22,085 bases of DNA from Streptomyces flaveolus (GTDB lineage: Bacteria; Actinomycetota; Actinomycetes; Streptomycetales; Streptomycetaceae): assembly GCF_000716535.1 (NCBI RefSeq), contig NZ_JNWV01000071.1, positions 1 to 22,085 of the forward strand, in the 5' to 3' direction. Of this stretch, positions 1-6,756 are shown piece after piece. Numbering within the stretch: position 1 is the stretch's first letter; the number at the start of each line of letters is the position of its first letter. Made by a program: the position numbers and the translations under genes. The notes beneath the pieces are model-generated. The model had not been told where the DNA came from, made no database searches, and was given only the letters and a program-made list of their open reading frames with translations.

Positions 1-99
1 GGCTCCGCGGTGGACGGCTTCGGCGAGGACGGCGGTGTGTCCGTAGCCGGAGTGGTAGGCGACGGCGACGGAGGGGCGGTTCGAGGACAGCTCGGACAT
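1..99 (-). CDS. Flavodoxin/WrbA-type NAD(P)H-dependent oxidoreductase, N-terminal part only
   Basis: This is the first 33 codons of a minus-strand gene that runs off the left edge. The ATG at 99-97 is preceded by an AGGAG about 9 nt upstream. After a short polar leader comes a beta strand (VAVAYHS, residues 11-17) and the loop SGYGHT (17-22), followed by the start of a helix (AVLAEAV). This is the FMN-phosphate-binding loop of flavodoxin-like and WrbA-type quinone reductases. Family members reduce quinones or other acceptors with NAD(P)H in the cytoplasm; the actual substrate cannot be told from this fragment. A promoter-like TTGACA-17-CATATT lies about 80-105 bp upstream and resembles the one before the SARP gene. 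The fold assignment is fairly sure; the exact subfamily is not. Confidence 0.7.
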   Translation of the reverse strand, partial: MSELSSNRPSVAVAYHSGYGHTAVLAEAVHRGA

Positions 100-175
100 C
101 TTGCTTGCTCCTGATTCGTGGAACCGTGCGGCGGACTCGCAGGTCCGGGCTTCGGCCCTAGGGTGACGAGAGTTG

Positions 176-204
176 AATATGGCCGGTCGTCTTGAACTTG
201 TCAA
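176..204 (-). promoter_or_regulatory. Promoter with shared spacer element, upstream of the flavodoxin gene
   Basis: Reading the minus strand, a consensus -35 TTGACA (204-199) is followed after exactly 17 bp by CATATT (181-176). The predicted start of transcription lies about 70 nt before the ATG at 99. The spacer contains CAAGACGACCGGC, nearly the same as CAAGATGACCGAC in the equivalent position of the promoter at 9098-9126. Conservation inside the spacer, which RNA polymerase does not require, suggests an operator for a shared regulator. The window's TetR protein is one candidate; that link is a guess. Confidence 0.55.
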
Positions 205-259
205 GGCCGGTCGGCGTCCGGTGACGGCTCCCGGACCACAGGCCGGGGGACGCCCGTAC

Positions 260-299
260 GGGACGGTGCGCGACTGCGCGGGACGGTGCGGGACGGTGC
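260..299. repeat. Short direct repeats of GGGACGGTGC
   Basis: The decamer GGGACGGTGC occurs at 260-269, 280-289 and 290-299, the last two in tandem. The stretch from 205 to 374 otherwise shows no recognisable gene. The repeat is probably simple-sequence drift in non-coding GC-rich DNA. Confidence 0.5.
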
Positions 300-374
300 G
301 GGGAGGACCAACGGCCGCCGACGTGCCGGAGGCCGTGCGGAGGTCCGTGCGGAGGCCGGAAGGGCGTAGGTCGG

Positions 375-448
375 AAACCTGTGCCGAGGTCCCGGGTGGC
401 GGTGGTGGCGATCACGGCGACGTCGACGAGACGTGCCACCTGCGTGAG
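375..448 (-). pseudogene. Fragment of the quinone-oxidoreductase family present twice elsewhere in the window
   Basis: On the minus strand this segment encodes a stretch containing LTQVARLVD, followed by TTA.RDLG. It matches the C-terminal region of the intact oxidoreductase at 15193-16218 (LTQVARLVDAG, then TTTAVKDLG) and of the short copy at 10396-11256 (LNQIARLVDAG, then TTTATTDLG). Only about 25 codons are recognisable and no start or complete C-terminus survives. I read it as the decayed remnant of a third copy. Besides this, 100-565 holds only the promoter at 176-204 and short repeats. Confidence 0.55.
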
Positions 449-565
449 TGGTTGCCGGCCACCGAGGAGGGGGCGGGCGCGGCGACCGCGCCACGGCGGC
501 GGCATCGCGCCGTCGGACCCGCCCGCCCCGCTTCCCGGCGCCGTTCCGTCCGTGGCCCCGGACCG

Positions 566-1429
566 TCAGGAGAACGGATCGCTGAGAGCCTCGAAGTCGT
601 CCTGCGACAGGTTCAGCGCCGCCGCCGCCACGTTGTCCTCCAGGTGCGCCACCGACGACGTGCCCGGGATCGGCAGCACGACCGGCGAGCGCCGCAGCAG
701 CCAGGCCAGCGCCGCCTGCGACGGTGAGGCGTTCAGGTGGCTCGCGATGCGGGCCAGCGGGCCGCCCGGGCGCGCGAGCCGGCCGGTGGCCAGCGGGAAC
801 CAGGGCAGGAAGGCGATGTCGTGCGCCTCGGCGTACCGCAGCACGTCCTCGGAGTCGCGCTGGGCCACGTTGTACAGGTTCTGCACCGAGGCGATGGGCA
901 CGATGGCGCGCGCCCGCTCCAGTTCCTCGACTCCCACCTCGGAGAGCCCGACGTGCGCGACCTTCCCCTCGTCCCGCAGTTCCTTCAGCACACCCATCTG
1001 GTCCTCGAAGGGCACGGTCGGGTCGATGCGGTGGAGCTGGAAGAGCGGAATGCGCTCCAGACCGAGCCTGCGCAGGCTGGACTCCGCCTGCCTGCGCAGG
1101 TAGTCGGGCCGCCCGTCGGACCCCCACTGTCCCGGACCGAACCGGGTCAGACCGGCCTTGGTCGCGATGACGACGTCCTCCGGGTACGGGTGCAGCGCCT
1201 TGCGCAGCAACTCCTCGGCCGTCCCCGGTCCGTAGGAGTCGGCCGTGTCGAAGAGGGTGACGCCCAGTTCCACGGCCCGGCGCAGCAGGCGCACGCCCGC
1301 ATCCTGGTCGGGGAAGGGTCCCCAGACTCCGGGACCCGTCAGCTGCATGGTCCCGTAGCCGAGGCGGTTGACCTTCAGTTCGCCACCGATGGTGAACGAC
1401 CCGGAGGACGCCGCTGTGATGGTGCTCAT
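566..1429 (-). CDS. Aldo/keto reductase
   Basis: The 287-aa product is a single-domain cytosolic aldo/keto reductase of the usual bacterial length (280-330 aa). Members fold as a TIM barrel and reduce aldehydes or ketones, or oxidise alcohols, with NADP(H). The catalytic tetrad is visible: Asp61 and Tyr66 in FDTADSYG, Lys91 in ATKAG and His133 in QLHRID. The N-terminal [16 protein letters not shown] and the strongly conserved DTADSYGPG resemble the pyridoxine/pyridoxal-reductase-like branch, but the substrate is not proven. The C-terminal [10 protein letters not shown] forms the NADP-phosphate-contacting strand and loop. It is the last gene of a likely three-gene unit with the hydrolase and the uncharacterised gene, 112 bp after the latter. 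It would be read from the SARP-type promoter at 3264-3305 if the unit is one transcript. Confidence 0.92.
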   Translation of the reverse strand: MSTITAASSGSFTIGGELKVNRLGYGTMQLTGPGVWGPFPDQDAGVRLLRRAVELGVTLFDTADSYGPGTAEELLRKALHPYPEDVVIATKAGLTRFGPGQWGSDGRPDYLRRQAESSLRRLGLERIPLFQLHRIDPTVPFEDQMGVLKELRDEGKVAHVGLSEVGVEELERARAIVPIASVQNLYNVAQRDSEDVLRYAEAHDIAFLPWFPLATGRLARPGGPLARIASHLNASPSQAALAWLLRRSPVVLPIPGTSSVAHLEDNVAAAALNLSQDDFEALSDPFS

Positions 1430-1541
1430 GGTTGGCTGCCTTTCTCGTTCCTGCCACCCGCCTTCCGGGTGGTCCGCGGCGCGCCGTGCGGCGTGCGCGT
1501 GTCCCGTCTGCGCACCGGGGTCGCCCCGGCGTTCTCCGGGC

Positions 1542-2261
1542 TCAGGAGACGGCGACGTCCTCCAGGCGAACCGAGACGACGAGCGGCTCGGGCACCTTGT
1601 GGCCGTTCTCGTCCCGGCTGTAGATCATCCGGGTGGTGGGGATGACCAGCCCCGACACCTCCTGGTGTCCGGAGACGTAGTGCGCGGCGGGGGTGTTGCC
1701 GGCGATCTCGACGCTGTAGTCGCGCCGCCGGATCAGGCCCGAGGAGTCCACGTACAGGGTCTGCTCGGTGCTGAGGGTGGCGATGCTGTCGGGGAAGACC
1801 ACGTGCAGGCGGCGGAACTTCTCGCCGTCCTCGGTCCACGCACCGATCTCCTCGGTGCGCACCCCCGGGAACGTCAGGGAGAGCGGTTCGGCCAGGTAGG
1901 TCCACATGGTGCTGCCGGAGAAGTAGGCGAGCTGGAGCCTGGTCCACGGCGTCATCAGGTCGTGGCCGGCGAACGAGGCGCGCGGGTCGTGGAGTTCCTC
2001 CACCACCGTGCCGTCCGAGTCCTCCACCGCGACCCGGTCGGCCGAGAAGGAGGTGTGGTGGCCGGCGTCGAAGAACGGCTTCTGCGACACGAACTCGCGT
2101 CGCAGATCGACGGTCACCTCGACGTCGTTGAGGGCGCCGGGGTGGCCCTTCATCTCCCACAGTGCGCCGCCGAAGAACTGGCGGGCGGTGATCCGGTGCG
2201 CCGCTTCCCAGCGGGCGCGGCCGCCGTGGGCGTCGAGGATGGTGTTCAGCAGGTCGGACAC
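1542..2261 (-). CDS. Uncharacterised conserved protein, about 239 aa
   Basis: The start is the GTG at 2261-2259, chosen because AGGAGA lies about 6 nt upstream. The open frame continues further 5' but would run across the neighbouring hydrolase. The product begins [13 protein letters not shown] and ends VRLEDVAV. I recognise the pattern (a DAHGG-x-x-RWE-type N-terminus, a central [16 protein letters not shown], and AAHYVSGH near the C-terminus) as a family of bacterial proteins carried as hypothetical. No catalytic motif, signal peptide or membrane segment is obvious. The many alternating polar/hydrophobic segments suggest a mostly beta fold. It sits 41 bp after the alpha/beta hydrolase and 112 bp before the aldo/keto reductase, so it probably works with them. 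The function is unknown. Confidence 0.8.
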   Translation of the reverse strand: MSDLLNTILDAHGGRARWEAAHRITARQFFGGALWEMKGHPGALNDVEVTVDLRREFVSQKPFFDAGHHTSFSADRVAVEDSDGTVVEELHDPRASFAGHDLMTPWTRLQLAYFSGSTMWTYLAEPLSLTFPGVRTEEIGAWTEDGEKFRRLHVVFPDSIATLSTEQTLYVDSSGLIRRRDYSVEIAGNTPAAHYVSGHQEVSGLVIPTTRMIYSRDENGHKVPEPLVVSVRLEDVAVS

Positions 2262-2302
2262 GGTGCTTCTCCTGGGCTGGCGGGGTGGCGGGGTGACGGG
2301 CG

Positions 2303-3145
2303 TCAGGCGAGGAACTCGTTGACGTCCTTGGCTGCTTCGGCCGGGTACTGGAACAGCGACGCGTGGGCGGCGTCGGGGTAGATGCGGATGCGCGCGTCGG
2401 GTATCAGTCCCGCCATCAGGTGGCTCGCCTTGGTCGGGATCATCAGGTCGTCGTCGCCCTGCACGATGAGGGTGGGGCACTGGATGCCGGTGAGCCGCTG
2501 GAGCGCCGCGTGGTCGGGGATGCCCCACTCCAGTACGGCGTCGTACTGGGCGTCGCGGGAGGCGAGGCTGCTGGGCACGTCCCGGTCCTCGGTGCGTGCC
2601 ATGAACCGCCCGAGGAACTCCATGCCCTTGGCCTGGCTGGTGTCGGTGTGCGCGAAGAAGATGTAGAGGAGGTCCTCGCCGGTGGGTACCTCGGCGCGGG
2701 CGTGCGTCTCGATGTCCTTCCGCCAGCCGTGCATCCCCGGCGCTCCCTTCGGCCCGGTGCCGGCCAGCACCAGGCGGCGGATCAGGCGCGGCCTGACCAG
2801 AGCCATGTCCTGGGCGACGAAACCGCCCAGGGAGAAGCCGAGCAGGTCGATCCGCTCCAGGCCGAGGGCCACCGTGAAGGCGATCATCTGCTGGGCCATC
2901 ACGGCCACCGTGGTCGCCGGGGTCCCGGTGGAGGAGCCCACTCCGGGATAGTCCACCAGGATGACCTCGCGTTCGGCGGCCACCGCGTCCACCAGCGCGG
3001 GGTCCCAGTTGTCGAGGTTGCCGGTGAAGTGCTGGAGCATCACCAGCGGCACGGTCCCCGAGGGGCCCAGCCGACGGTAGGCGTAGCGGACGCCGTCCGC
3101 CTCGACGAACTGTGTGGGCGCGGTCTGGTGCGTCACTGTGGCCAT
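2303..3145 (-). CDS. Alpha/beta hydrolase
   Basis: The 280-aa protein starts at ATG 3145-3143, with GGGAGA about 6 nt upstream; an in-frame upstream Met has no ribosome site. It is an alpha/beta-hydrolase-fold enzyme of standard length. The oxyanion region is LQHFTGNLDNWD (38-48). The nucleophile elbow GFSLGG contains Ser105, the acid is probably Asp233 (QGDDDLMIP), and the histidine is His261 (DAAHASL). Replacement of the common HG by QH-F-T-G, together with LVDYPGVGSSTG, is typical of the branch of putative hydrolases found next to oxidoreductases in actinomycetes. No signal peptide is present. It is the first gene of the likely operon with 1542-2261 and 566-1429, and the SARP-type repeat promoter at 3264-3305 lies about 110 bp before its start. 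The substrate is unknown. Confidence 0.92.
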   Translation of the reverse strand: MATVTHQTAPTQFVEADGVRYAYRRLGPSGTVPLVMLQHFTGNLDNWDPALVDAVAAEREVILVDYPGVGSSTGTPATTVAVMAQQMIAFTVALGLERIDLLGFSLGGFVAQDMALVRPRLIRRLVLAGTGPKGAPGMHGWRKDIETHARAEVPTGEDLLYIFFAHTDTSQAKGMEFLGRFMARTEDRDVPSSLASRDAQYDAVLEWGIPDHAALQRLTGIQCPTLIVQGDDDLMIPTKASHLMAGLIPDARIRIYPDAAHASLFQYPAEAAKDVNEFLA

Positions 3146-3263
3146 GGTTTCTCCCTCGCGGGCCTGAGCGGATCTGGGGCGGGCGCTGCTTCCAGCGGTC
3201 CCCGGCCGCACGCCGACGTAGTGTCGGCTGCCGGACGCGCCGGGAATTCACCCTTGCCCGACC

Positions 3264-3305
3264 AGCATGGCCGCCCCCAGTGGAATCTTTGTGGCACATG
3301 TCTTG
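3264..3305 (-). promoter_or_regulatory. SARP-type direct-repeat promoter, site A
   Basis: On the minus strand, three heptamers lie at 11-bp pitch: CAAGACA (3305-3299), CCACAAA (3294-3288) and CCACTGG (3283-3277), separated by 4-nt spacers. Exactly 7 bp later is the -10-like CATGCT (3269-3264). No good -35 hexamer is needed or seen. SARP activators are known to bind heptamer repeats of 11-bp pitch close to the -10 box. It faces the alpha/beta hydrolase unit, giving a leader of roughly 110 nt. It is one of four matching sites in the window. Confidence 0.6.
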
Positions 3306-4062
3306 ACACGGGCGCACCGCGCCGGCCGGAGACCGGACCGGACGCCCTGTGGCCGGGGTGTCGCCGAGGACGTCCATCAGGCCGGCGCCCAGTGGCATGG
3401 TGGGGAAGTGGGTGGACGCCGCGCGGGTGTGGCGTCCAGCGGGGCGCGGGGACGGACGTCCCGCCACTCGACCCGGCCCCGGTGGCTGACCGCGTACTGC
3501 TTGCGGTCACGGGTGAGCACCAGCGACGGAGACCGGCCACGGTCCGGGAGCCGGCGCACGACGGCGCCGCGCCCGCGGAGTCCTCACCTCTGGCCGGTAC
3601 CACCGACCACCCCGCCGGAGAGGACCCATCCCATCTCCGGTCCCACGTGCCACAGGCGTCCGCCCCGCCGGTGCCGCCCACGCTTCTCGCCACCGACCCG
3701 GAGACCGACGTCCACCGCGTCCGCATCCACCGGGCTGTCCTGGCGATACTCCAGACGCTGGCGGGCCTCTACGGGGTGTTCCCGACGACTCGTTCCCGAT
3801 GACGCTTCCGAGCACGCCGTCCAGCTGAGCACGCGGACGGAACGCACACCGGGCGGACCGGGTGTCGCTGACGTGCATGGGCCGGACGTCCGGGCGGATC
3901 GCGACAGCCCCGCACACGAAGGACACCGCCTCGCACACAGAAGGACGAGGGCACTGCCCGCAGGATCGGCGTCGTGCGCGTGTGCGGCAAGGCCACTGGT
4001 GCCTGCTGACTGAGCGCTGCGTGCTATCCCGGCTCGGCCACTCGTCGCCCGGCCCGGGTGGG
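3306..4062. other. Long intergenic stretch with no recognisable gene
   Basis: About 750 bp separate the SARP-type promoter A from the 3' end of the LysR gene. Several open frames exist on both strands, but none shows a family motif, a ribosome site with a sensible start or a consistent third-position GC bias. A 7-bp stem (GGACGCC/GGCGTCC) lies near 3413-3436. It may be decayed coding DNA, but I could not tie it to a family. Confidence 0.4.
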
Positions 4063-5037
4063 TCAGGTCGTACCGGCTCGCTCCGCGGCGGGGCGGGCCG
4101 CCGTCCAGATGTCCGGGCGGGTCCGGGTCAGGATGGCGGCGGCGGCCCGGCAGGCGGCGACGAACGCGGACACAGCCGGTGAAGGGTCGGCCTGGCGCCA
4201 TACGACGCTCATCGTGACCGACAGTTCCGGCAGCCGCACGAAGGCCAGTTCCGGTGAGGCGCCCAGACTCTGGGACGCCGGGACCGCCGAGCAGCCCAGC
4301 CCGCCGGCCACGAGGTCGAGGACGGCGGCCGGCGCGGTCGGTACCGGGTCGAGCACGGTGCCCGCGCGCTCGGCACTCGCCCGCAGCACGGACCAGCAGT
4401 GCTGCCGCTCCCGCACCGGGAAGAGCAGCGAGTCCTCGGCCAGCGCTGACCACGGCAGTTGCGGCGCGGACGCCAGCGGGTGCCGTACACCCACCACACC
4501 GGTCACCGGTTCCTCGATCAGCGCCTCACCGGCCAGGCCGGTCAGTGGCAGCTGCCCCCAGGTCAGTACGGCGTCCACCCGGTGCTGCGCCAGGGCCCCG
4601 GCCTGTTCCCCGTCGGCGAGGTCCAGCACGGCGATCTGCGCGTGCCCGCTGCCGGCCCGGAACCTGCGGATCGCCTCGGCGAGCAGGCCGCCCGCCGGGC
4701 CCGGGAGCGGGGCGGCGACCGTCATGGCCGACCGCGACGCGCTCACGTAGGCCTGGGCGGTGGACCACAGACGGGCGTTCTGCGCGAGCACGTCCTCCGC
4801 CTTCGGGCGGATCAGACGCCCGGCCTCGGTCAGCGTCACGCCGTGCGAGGCGCGGTCGAACAGCTTGATCCCCAGTACCCGTTCGAGTTGCTGCACGTGC
4901 CGGCTCAGCGACGGCTGCCCCATGGACAGACGCGCCGCGGCCCGCCCGAAGTGGCGCTCCTCCGCCACGGCCAGGAACGCGCGCAGCCACCGCGGGTCCA
5001 CGTCCGTGGCCGGCCGGTCATCGGGGTTGACCGTCAT
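4063..5037 (-). CDS. LysR-family transcriptional regulator
   Basis: The 324-aa product is a LysR-type regulator of normal length. The N-terminal winged helix-turn-helix spans about residues 15-75 (WLRAFLAVAEERHFGRAAARL, then QPSLSRHVQQLE, then LFDR and LTEAG). It is followed by a linker helix and a periplasmic-binding-protein-like effector domain (about 95-300). I prefer ATG 5037-5035 because GAGG lies 5 nt upstream; a GTG two codons earlier is also possible. LysR proteins usually bind a small effector and often regulate neighbouring genes and themselves. The SARP-type repeat site B (5274-5315) is about 230 bp upstream and overlaps the 3' end of the GNAT gene. This regulator may therefore itself be a target of a higher-level activator. 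Its own targets are unknown. Confidence 0.93.
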   Translation of the reverse strand: MTVNPDDRPATDVDPRWLRAFLAVAEERHFGRAAARLSMGQPSLSRHVQQLERVLGIKLFDRASHGVTLTEAGRLIRPKAEDVLAQNARLWSTAQAYVSASRSAMTVAAPLPGPAGGLLAEAIRRFRAGSGHAQIAVLDLADGEQAGALAQHRVDAVLTWGQLPLTGLAGEALIEEPVTGVVGVRHPLASAPQLPWSALAEDSLLFPVRERQHCWSVLRASAERAGTVLDPVPTAPAAVLDLVAGGLGCSAVPASQSLGASPELAFVRLPELSVTMSVVWRQADPSPAVSAFVAACRAAAAILTRTRPDIWTAARPAAERAGTT

Positions 5038-5249
5038 GAGCACCTCGCCGCGCGCACCACCGCTACCGACGTCCCGGCACCCGCACGGAACGTCTCACGG
5101 TCCGCTCGGCGTGGGCTGCGCGAGCCCAGGAGGACCTGCCGGGCGGCGGGCGTCGACTCCCGTACGGCCGGGCATGGATGCGAGACGGGGAGGGCTGCCA
5201 TGCGGTGTCCTGACGGGTCTGTTCCGGTCACGTCTTCCACGGCCTGCGC

Positions 5250-5918
5250 TCAGCGCGCCGGCCACGCGGTCTCAGGGTGGCCGACCCTTGTGGATTCTTT
5301 GTGGTCGCCTTCTTGACCGTGACGCGCGCGTGGCGGACGCCCCGTCGCCGCTCCGGGACGGCAGAGGCCGCGGGCATGCGGTGAGACTCCGTCCCCGACC
5401 GGCAGGATCAATTCGACGACCTCGCCGTCCGCGTCGAACGTACGGAAGCCGAGCGCGCGGCAGATGGCCAGCATCCGGCGGTTCGACCGGTCGGTCATCA
5501 CGGTCACCGCCCGCAGGCCGAGGCAGTCGGCGCGGGCCAGTGCGTGCCGTACCAGGCAGGAACCCAGGCCGGCGTTCTGCCAGGCGTCCTCCACCAGCAG
5601 TCCCAGTTCCCCCACACCGGCCGTCGAGGTGTGCATCAGATGGGATACGGCCACGACCGTGCCGGGGTCGGCACTGGGCCGGGTCACCCAGCTCTGCCCG
5701 CGGTCGGGTCGCACGAGTGAGGACCAGTCGGCGGGGGTCAGGCCGGAGCGCGCGCTCTGGTAGCGGTCGTAGCGCGACTGCCGGCTCGTGCGGGCGTGCA
5801 TCTCGCTGACGTCGCCGTGGTCGGCTTCCAGGGCGGCCCACGTCACCGTGCGCCTCCCGTCGCGTGTGGTGAGGTGCTGGGGGCCGCCCGGAAACGGTTC
5901 AGGGGCGGAAGTCGACAC
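5250..5918 (-). CDS. GNAT-family N-acetyltransferase
   Basis: The GTG at 5918-5916 is the likely start: AGGAG lies about 8 nt upstream, while the in-frame sequence further 5' is proline/arginine-rich and looks non-coding. The 222-aa product has a GNAT core from about residue 25 to 175. Motif A is visible as LGLLVEDAWQ followed by QNAGLGS (114-120), the Q/R-x-x-G-x-G/A loop that holds the pyrophosphate of acetyl-CoA. It is followed by TVMTDRSNRRML and the ALGFR strand. The acceptor could be an amine or a protein lysine; nothing discriminates. The last 45 or so residues are low-complexity and not part of the fold, and they cover the SARP-type site B. The original stop may have been lost, or the promoter evolved inside the tail. 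Confidence 0.82.
   Translation of the reverse strand: MSTSAPEPFPGGPQHLTTRDGRRTVTWAALEADHGDVSEMHARTSRQSRYDRYQSARSGLTPADWSSLVRPDRGQSWVTRPSADPGTVVAVSHLMHTSTAGVGELGLLVEDAWQNAGLGSCLVRHALARADCLGLRAVTVMTDRSNRRMLAICRALGFRTFDADGEVVELILPVGDGVSPHARGLCRPGAATGRPPRARHGQEGDHKESTRVGHPETAWPAR
5274..5315 (-). promoter_or_regulatory. SARP-type direct-repeat promoter, site B
   Basis: Minus-strand heptamers CAAGAAG (5315-5309), CCACAAA (5304-5298) and CCACAAG (5293-5287) have 4-nt spacers. Seven bp later is CACCCT (5279-5274) in the -10 position. The flanking GCGA between repeats 1 and 2 is shared with site D. The site lies within the 3' tail of the GNAT frame and faces the LysR gene at 5037. It would give a leader of about 230 nt. 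Confidence 0.55.
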
Positions 5919-6199
5919 CTGGGGCTCCTGTCGTTCGTCGGGACATGCGGTCGGGACGGACCGACGCGGGGTTTCGCACGCGTGTGCCGGTCGCCGGGCA
6001 TGGGGAGGCGGGGGTGGTTCGCGGGCCGGCCGCGCGGGTGGGGGAGTGGCACGGGCTGTCGTGGCCGCCGTCGGATTCACATCGGCAATGAGCCGGTACG
6101 ACGGCCGGGCGAGCACTCCGGTGGTCAGCGTAACCCGGGTTCACATGTGGCCGACACCAGGGTGCGGGGCCGGTGTGGCATCGCGGCCTCAGCTCGACC

Positions 6200-6415
6200 A
6201 AGTCCCGGTCCACAACCGGGCGTTCGAAGCTGAAGTACAGGCACTGAGGCCCTTCGGCTTCCCACGGCGAGCGGCTCGTCCACGGGGTAGCGGAACCGGC
6301 ACCGGTGCCAGGTGGCTCCCGACGCCGTGAACAGCCGGCGCACCCGTGTGGTGAGGACGGGGCACCACACCGCGGAGTCGGGCCCGTGCGCAGCCTGCCG
6401 TTCCCGCTCGTTCAT
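6200..6415 (-). pseudogene. Frameshifted remnant, possibly SsgA-like N-terminal half
   Basis: From ATG 6415-6413 (GGAGG about 10 nt upstream) the first 50 or so codons have high third-position GC and encode LFTASGATW and then CRFRYPVDEPLAV. Around 6262 this frame loses its coding character and a neighbouring frame (CLYFSFERPVVD) takes over, which points to a frameshift. The FRY.xxDPxAV-like pattern resembles the N-terminal half of SsgA-family cell-division regulators of sporulating actinomycetes. The match is short, so both the identity and the pseudogene status are tentative. Between this and the GNAT start (5919-6199) I see only a lone AACCCGGGTT palindrome at 6132-6141. Confidence 0.3.
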
Positions 6416-6756
6416 CCGGTGTTGTCCTCCACGGCTTTACCGGCGGAATTCTTACGGCGCGGGGCGGACGTCGTCGCGCGGTGACCACTTGTGCGGGGCG
6501 CGCGCTGGTGTGTCGCCCGCACCGCCGTCCGTGCGGCGGACGGGGTGCGGGTCAGGCGTTCGGGGCGGCGGCCGTACTCGGTTCCTGTCGGTGCGGGGAC
6601 CTGGCCGCCCGGCGGCTGACGGAACCGACGGCGTGCAGGCACCAGTCGAGGCCCGCGCCGTGGTGGACCAGGACGAGCTGGGCCGCCGTCCCGACCGTAC
6701 CCGCACGCACCGACGGTCCCGCCCCCGTCGAGACGCGCGTCCACGGACCGGTCGTG
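6416..6756. other. Intergenic stretch after the SARP gene
   Basis: About 340 bp follow the SARP stop codon. A minus-strand frame from GTG 6710 to 6552 has coding-like third positions (it encodes QLVLVHHGAGLDW) but no ribosome site and no recognised family. It could be a fragment of a lost gene. No terminator hairpin stands out. Confidence 0.3.

Noticed and set aside
548..563. Small hairpin (GTCCG/CGGAC) after the aldo/keto reductase stop
   Set aside because: Five base pairs are too few to call a terminator in this composition.
1542..3467. A single 641-codon minus-strand frame covering the uncharacterised gene and running through the hydrolase
   Set aside because: The upstream part is a wrong-frame reading of the alpha/beta hydrolase. 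The GTG at 2261 has its own AGGAGA.
6132..6141. Perfect palindrome AACCCGGGTT upstream of the GNAT gene
   Set aside because: Only one copy was seen and its flanks are not symmetrical, so it could be chance in GC-rich DNA.
6552..6710. Short minus-strand frame with coding-like third positions after the SARP gene
   Set aside because: It has no ribosome site, no family match and no support as a continuation of the SARP protein.
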